This document shows positions 14,101-18,117 of a DNA stretch of 18,117 nucleotides, piece after piece. The notes below the pieces were generated by a model that saw nothing but the letters and a program-made list of their open reading frames with translations, made no database searches and was not told where the DNA came from. The stretch is from Candidatus Woesearchaeota archaeon (GTDB lineage Archaea; Nanobdellota; Nanobdellia; Woesearchaeales; JAGVYJ01): assembly GCA_018303315.1 (NCBI GenBank), contig JAGVYJ010000006.1, forward strand, positions 1-18,117, read 5' to 3'. The position numbers and the translations under genes were made by a program. Numbering within the stretch: the stretch's first letter is position 1; every line of letters begins with the position of its first letter.

Positions 14101-17100
14101 GGTTAGCAAATCAGAGTTCTACTCCAACTAATATATATTGGAACTGGACTAATCCTGCAAGCAAAGACTTTAACCACAGTATTATTTATCTAAACAACAG
14201 TCAGGTAGCAATTACCAGCAATAACTTCTATAATGCAAGCAATTTATCAGTATTGCAGCCATATATCATTACAATTAATACTGTTGACGCAGCTGGAAAT
14301 GTCAATACTGCCAATGTATCAAGTGTTGCTTTCACTTCAGATGGATTTGCACCTGCTTACTCCAATCTTGCAGCGCCAGGAGCTATAGTATACTCACCAG
14401 GAACTTTGTATGTATTTTCATCTGCATGGACTGATAATCTGGGAATGTCTGGTGTCATCTTAACTTTCGATGGTGTTGGAAACACAGCATCCCAGAATGG
14501 AACTATCTATGATGTCACACTTTCAGATCTTGCTGCAGGAAGTTACCAATACAACTGGACAGGAACTGACATTGCGGGCAATACCAATTCAACACCTACC
14601 TCAACCTTAACTGTCTTACAGCAGGGCACTGCAACCGACCTTATCATCAATGGCTTAACAAACCAAAATGTTTCAATTAACTTCAGCTATCAAAGCAATA
14701 TATCTTTCACTACAACCAATGTTTCTGCTTCATTATACAGAGATGGACAGCTAATAGCAGCTGGTTTTGAGAATCTGACATTTGGAGCTGGAACTTACGA
14801 ATATGTAGCAATCAATAATGGCAATCGGAATTTTACGGCAAGCAACTCAAGCTTTAACCTGACAGTGCTTCCCATCGCTTCCCAAATATCCCTTTTACTC
14901 AATGGCACCCAGGGTAATCTCACTATGGAGGTAAATTCTCCAGTGAATCTGACTGGTATACTTTTTACCCCAGAAGGCGGCCTTTTGATGGATTGGGACA
15001 TAGGTGGGGGCGAAAGACTGGGTGTTGTACCCCCCAATCTTTCCAATGTAACCGAGCTTCGTATATTTGATGACCTTGGCACTAATGCAGTCATTCTTTT
15101 CTATGCACAAACTCAGAACTTTACGGAGAGCAGAGTAAACTACAATGCGAGTGTTGTGGACACAACAAGCCCAGCGGCAGGCAACATAGTTGAGCCAACT
15201 GATGCGACTCTCTATTCAGGCACAAATATTTATCAATTCACTGCTGACTGGACAGACAACTTCCAATTGGATCACGTAGATTTTGAATTTGATGGGGTTA
15301 ATTATACGACAACCAATGCAAGCAATATCACTTTTAGTGCAGTAAGGCCGGCATTACCAGCAGGAACCTATGGTTATAGGTGGTATGCAACTGATACCAG
15401 TGACAATGAAGCTAATACTGCAGTAAACACATTCACTGTTTCAAAACAAAGTACTTCAGCTAATTTAATAATTAATGGCCTAGCCAACCAAAATGTCTCA
15501 ATTAACTATCTTGATCCTCTTAATGTAACGGTCACGACAAGCAATCTTACAGTGAGTTTGTTGAGGGATGGACAACTGATTCAGGGCAATTCAGACAATG
15601 AATTACTCGGGGCAGGAAGCTACGTTTATTTAGCAAATAATTCAGGCAACCAGAACTACACGGCAAGCAATTCAACTTTTAACCTGACTGTATTACCGAT
15701 AGCCCCGCAGATTACACTTACACTTAACGGCTCTTCAGCTAATATAACTGCAGAAGCAGGAAGCGCTGTTTTGATAAACGTATCAACTTCAAGGGCATAT
15801 GTTGTCCCAAGGCTTGTTGTCTTTACATTAAACTATATTGCAACACAAAATTACACAGCAAGTTCTGCAACATTCAATGCAAGCATTGTTGACTCAACAG
15901 CTCCATTAGCTTCAAGCATTACCGAGCCTGCCGACCCAACTGTTTACTTGCCAAGTGAAAGCTATGATTTTGGAGCAATCTGGACTGACTTTGTGGGAGT
16001 TGACAATGTCTCTTTTGAATTCGGAGGAACTAATTTTACGCCAGTGCAGACAGGAAACACCCATAACGTAACTCTGCCTGCATTACCCGCAGGAACCTAT
16101 GGTTATAGGTGGTATGCCAATGATACAAGCGGAAATAATGCCCAGACAAATCTCCTTAGCTTTACTGTAATCCAGGCAAATTCAACTGCCAATATATCTA
16201 TTAATGGGTTTGTCAATCAGAATGTTGTGATTAATTACACTTCCTCAGGTAATGCGACATTTAATTCCACAACCAGTAATATATCCTTCTTGAGAAATGG
16301 CACGGTAATTGCAGGACAGTCCGATAACCAAACATTGGCTGCCGGATATTACAACTATACTATAATTGACTTAGGTAACACAAATTATACAGGCAGCAGG
16401 GAAACAGCATTCCTGAATGTGCTTAAGTTGCCTTCAAGTGTCAGCTTGTCCCTCGATGGAACCCAGGGAAATATCACAGCAAGTGCTGAACAAAGTGTCA
16501 ACATTACCGGCACCCTGAACGCAGGAGAAGCACAATTACAGATATTTGTTAATGGCATTTTAAGAAATACGAGCTTAAGCCCTGTATTGTTTAATTTCAC
16601 CTCAAGCATTGATGGTTTGTTCGCGATAGTATTATCACATCCTGAAAGCCAGAACTTTACAGCGATTAACGTCAGCTATAATATTAGTGTACCTGATACT
16701 GTTGCACCTGTAATCACAGTAAATAGTCCACAAAATAACAGCTTGCTAGTTAACAGTAACGTGGCCCTTAATGTGAGTGCTCTGGAAACAAGTCCAGACA
16801 CATTGAGTTATTCACTAGATGGAGCTGCCAGCATAATTCTGGCACGACCGTATGTCTCAACTCTCAACTATCTCGATTCAAATGCACTTGCAGATGGCAG
16901 CCATAACATAACTGTATTTGCAAATGACACCTCAGGACTTAGTTCAATGACCATTGTGTTTTTCCGTGTGGACTCTATTGCACCTGTAAACCTGAGCTTT
17001 ACCCCTAACGCAACCACAATAGATTCAACACCAGGCGTATTTATGCTATTCGATGAAAGCATATACTCAGGAAATATTTCAATAGATGGAGCCAATCAGA

Positions 17101-18117
17101 GCGCTGCTATTTTGGGCGCAAACAACCTAAGCCTGGCAGTATCTGCCCCATTAACTCATGGAATCCATACGATAACTGCCTATGCAACTGATGCAGCCGG
17201 AAATCTCGTTGTCATATCATGGAGCTTTGATGTTGACAGAGAAGGTTTCTTACAGGGTTATGTAAATGACAGTTCTGGAGGGCCGTTATTCAATGCCCAG
17301 GTAATTGCAAAGCGTGGCAATACTGTGAACTACTCTGTATTGACAGATCCCAATGGGTTCTATAGAATAAATCCCTTTGATGAAGGTGTCTATAATATCA
17401 CAATTTCAAAGGCAGGTTACAGTGCAGACAGAAGTTTGACAAATTTCGTAATGAATGGCTCTGCAGAGCTTGAAAGAAATATTACTCTTATCAGGATTCC
17501 TGATTCAAGTTCAACAGGAGTAAGTGTAAGCCCAAACAGAGTTGAAGGACAAATATTGCAAGTACAGTCAATCATAACTTATACAGGCAATGGGCTAACA
17601 CTTAATGTAAATTCAACGCTTTATGTAGATGACGTGGCAGTAAATTCACAGAATCACACATTAAATGGCACTCCTTTGACAGTTCAGTTCAACTGGTCAG
17701 CAACAGAAGGAAGCCATACAATAAAGATAGGCACATTGCCTGTCGTTGATGAAACTAATCTGATTAACAACAATGCAACAACAATGATCAGCGTAACACC
17801 TGCAGAGGCAGCTCTTACAAGGTCTTCGATTGAACTTTACAACGGCGACTGGACGTCAAGAATAACCAATGCAAGCCAGAACCGGACATTCAACATATTC
17901 ATGTCAATAACCAACAACCAGAGCTTTACACTATTTGATATTGGTTCATTGTTCAACAGCAACTCAGCATTTCCGATAATCAGTGGCAGTAATCCGCAGG
18001 TTAATAATATCACAGCTGGCGGAACTGCATTTGTAACTTGGCTGGCTAATGCCACAGAGACAGGATATAGAAGCATTAACATAACTACTGAAGATGATTT
18101 GTTCGACAGTGCAATGC
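11127..18117 (+). CDS. Giant exported, repeat-rich surface protein (3' end outside window)
   Basis: The frame opens with ATG at 11127 and I read it without a stop to the window edge, about 2,330 residues. Residues 1-24 are a signal peptide (Lys3, hydrophobic core, LVFAQ). Residues 28-353 form three repeats of about 109 residues, each with a Cys-x-x-DWNEG motif and a second Cys 40 or so residues later. From 354 come five larger units (starting near bases 12186, 13278, 14346, 15167 and 15900), each with a D-x-x-G-V beta-sandwich ending in Y-x-W-Y-A-x-D, then an INGxxNQNVxINY module and a closing strand module. The first two units carry an extra WNWTNP fibronectin-like module. Two Ig-like domains follow, then a carboxypeptidase-regulatory-like domain (about 2041-2125: DPNGFYRI, GVYNITISKAGY) and a CARDB-like domain. 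N-x-S/T sequons are very frequent, suggesting heavy N-glycosylation. Likely an S-layer-like or adhesin protein. Confidence 0.88.
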   Translation, partial: MNKSVAAGIAFLFLLIITPLVFAQDSTAPQIAIYAGDDATGTHTHETTSLTVYANLWNNDFESDVIICQIDWNEGSGWESASTGAENQTYNVSHTYASYGNKSVNYRCVSGGGTTSGHVQHTDYDNITLIDPSADPSPPQVNIFLGEWPTGVHHETITSYTVYANLWNFDAESTVTGCWVDWNDGAGRESVTTGTEATTYIVNHTYSTLGNKTVNYACSNGVGNSSGNLQHTDFDWAVVGNLADASPPSTKIFLGNSSGGNETQSASLTVWANLKNVDSLSIITACSVDWNEGSGWEAVSTGFELVNYSITHTFATSGNKTVNYSCTSSGGTSSGSNQYTNFDVIEILPVAADFSPPEFFNLTTTPASPQSYTPGQTYQVNATITDETGVTSVSFEFNGVNYTTFNQTGNEYSIVFTDLAAGNYNYRWYASDVKGQSNNTGNLVYAVNKLPTEINVTIDGAINQNITINYTQLVSISASGTFGVEGLFLNDTALENPFSNLLLNGGFYNVTGINFESQNHSESRVAVFITVLPLSSNISLFLNSAQANLTVEENTPINFTAILAGPITGFIEILVDGITSIVTGFGSITTSYAINTTGIHIATSVFTGSQNATASNETFNITVVDTVPPLAVSNLVTESVNPSNIVWNWTNPSTYDFTNAILYFNGTNVVNTTMDKYGASGLLPSSVYTLTINTIDDDNNINLTNVTSVVMTLADVLAPLIENVLEPADPSVYTVSGIFFFNATVTDDVKVGTVIFQFNNVNYTAAPLQTGEYSQNFTSLAAGVHTYKWYANDTSGNQNISGNFNFTVNKASTTTTLYITGLPDQDVTVNYSSPLNVTAVTTGGNVLLLRDFSSISNPDTSRLAVGSYSYFGTNGGNANFTGSVSPIQTLTVVQISPYIELLLNGNASNVTSDIEDFVNITVQLLAGEASFNVYQNGSLLNTSTNITLIREYNVPSVVNISANMSSTQNFTAFSAARNINVVNVRPPLAVSGLANQSSTPTNIYWNWTNPASKDFNHSIIYLNNSQVAITSNNFYNASNLSVLQPYIITINTVDAAGNVNTANVSSVAFTSDGFAPAYSNLAAPGAIVYSPGTLYVFSSAWTDNLGMSGVILTFDGVGNTASQNGTIYDVTLSDLAAGSYQYNWTGTDIAGNTNSTPTSTLTVLQQGTATDLIINGLTNQNVSINFSYQSNISFTTTNVSASLYRDGQLIAAGFENLTFGAGTYEYVAINNGNRNFTASNSSFNLTVLPIASQISLLLNGTQGNLTMEVNSPVNLTGILFTPEGGLLMDWDIGGGERLGVVPPNLSNVTELRIFDDLGTNAVILFYAQTQNFTESRVNYNASVVDTTSPAAGNIVEPTDATLYSGTNIYQFTADWTDNFQLDHVDFEFDGVNYTTTNASNITFSAVRPALPAGTYGYRWYATDTSDNEANTAVNTFTVSKQSTSANLIINGLANQNVSINYLDPLNVTVTTSNLTVSLLRDGQLIQGNSDNELLGAGSYVYLANNSGNQNYTASNSTFNLTVLPIAPQITLTLNGSSANITAEAGSAVLINVSTSRAYVVPRLVVFTLNYIATQNYTASSATFNASIVDSTAPLASSITEPADPTVYLPSESYDFGAIWTDFVGVDNVSFEFGGTNFTPVQTGNTHNVTLPALPAGTYGYRWYANDTSGNNAQTNLLSFTVIQANSTANISINGFVNQNVVINYTSSGNATFNSTTSNISFLRNGTVIAGQSDNQTLAAGYYNYTIIDLGNTNYTGSRETAFLNVLKLPSSVSLSLDGTQGNITASAEQSVNITGTLNAGEAQLQIFVNGILRNTSLSPVLFNFTSSIDGLFAIVLSHPESQNFTAINVSYNISVPDTVAPVITVNSPQNNSLLVNSNVALNVSALETSPDTLSYSLDGAASIILARPYVSTLNYLDSNALADGSHNITVFANDTSGLSSMTIVFFRVDSIAPVNLSFTPNATTIDSTPGVFMLFDESIYSGNISIDGANQSAAILGANNLSLAVSAPLTHGIHTITAYATDAAGNLVVISWSFDVDREGFLQGYVNDSSGGPLFNAQVIAKRGNTVNYSVLTDPNGFYRINPFDEGVYNITISKAGYSADRSLTNFVMNGSAELERNITLIRIPDSSSTGVSVSPNRVEGQILQVQSIITYTGNGLTLNVNSTLYVDDVAVNSQNHTLNGTPLTVQFNWSATEGSHTIKIGTLPVVDETNLINNNATTMISVTPAEAALTRSSIELYNGDWTSRITNASQNRTFNIFMSITNNQSFTLFDIGSLFNSNSAFPIISGSNPQVNNITAGGTAFVTWLANATETGYRSINITTEDDLFDSAM
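11208..12185 (+). repeat. Three tandem ~327-bp repeats (109-residue Cys-paired domains)
   Basis: Domains begin at 11208, 11535 and 11862. Each has SPP or TAP at its start, an LTV-YANLWN-like strand, Cys-x-x-DWN-E/D-G, an HTY or HTF strand, GNK-T/S-VNY-x-C and a QHTDFD-like end. The first two also share a 21-base identical stretch around their YANLWN codons. I saw no Cys elsewhere in the visible part of the mature protein. Confidence 0.85.
15360..15388 (+). repeat. 29-base exact repeat, copy 1
   Basis: Encodes the AGTYGYRWYA strand of the fourth large unit. It is identical over 29 bases to 16089-16117, which is 729 bases (243 codons) downstream and in frame. Confidence 0.9.
16089..16117 (+). 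repeat. 29-base exact repeat, copy 2
   Basis: Second copy of the AGTYGYRWYA-coding stretch, in the fifth large unit. The flanking sequence diverges much more than this core. Confidence 0.9.

Overview
The window looks archaeal. It holds the end of an exosome Rrp42 gene overlapping an RpoK (Rpo6) gene, a Rad50-type ATPase, a fused phosphoglucose/phosphomannose isomerase of the archaeal type, TATA boxes about 26 bases before start codons, and a tRNA gene with an archaeal-style intron. Tight packing and gene content would fit a DPANN-type lineage, but nothing here fixes the phylum.

Layout. (1) 1-547: 3' part of rrp42, then rpoK, overlapping by four bases. (2) 548-2441: a sugar operon of phosphoglucose/phosphomannose isomerase and a ROK sugar kinase one base apart; together they could phosphorylate hexose and interconvert hexose-6-phosphates. 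(3) 2474-3073: a C39-peptidase-like protein whose catalytic Cys and His are replaced. (4) 3074-4870, minus strand: a one-chain GMP synthase of the long form with a duplicated C-terminal domain, abutting the previous gene stop to stop. (5) 4964-7429: a Rad50-like ATPase with zinc hook, divergent from guaA and without an adjacent mre11. (6) 7461-9368: a UbiB/ABC1-type kinase with two C-terminal membrane helices, overlapping a small basic-protein gene that is broken by a perfect 16-bp tandem duplication. (7) 9371-9550, minus strand: tRNA-Gly(GCC) interrupted in its T loop by a 108-nt intron that folds into a near-canonical bulge-helix-bulge. (8) 9551-9902: no convincing gene; it holds the tRNA promoter and the promoter of the next unit. 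(9) 9903-18117: a cell-surface unit. A secreted protein with a Thr/Pro-rich tail is followed 18 bases later by a giant, sequon-rich, repeat-built exported protein that runs off the window after about 2,330 residues. No stop was met when it was translated by eye.

The first 9.1 kb is conserved housekeeping sequence of moderate GC. From about 9.6 kb the sequence becomes visibly more AT-rich and turns to lineage-specific surface proteins, so the tRNA gene sits at the boundary. The most unusual signals are the T-loop tRNA intron, the duplication-broken small gene, the pseudo-protease, the eukaryote-like GMP synthase architecture and the paired mucin-like/giant surface proteins.
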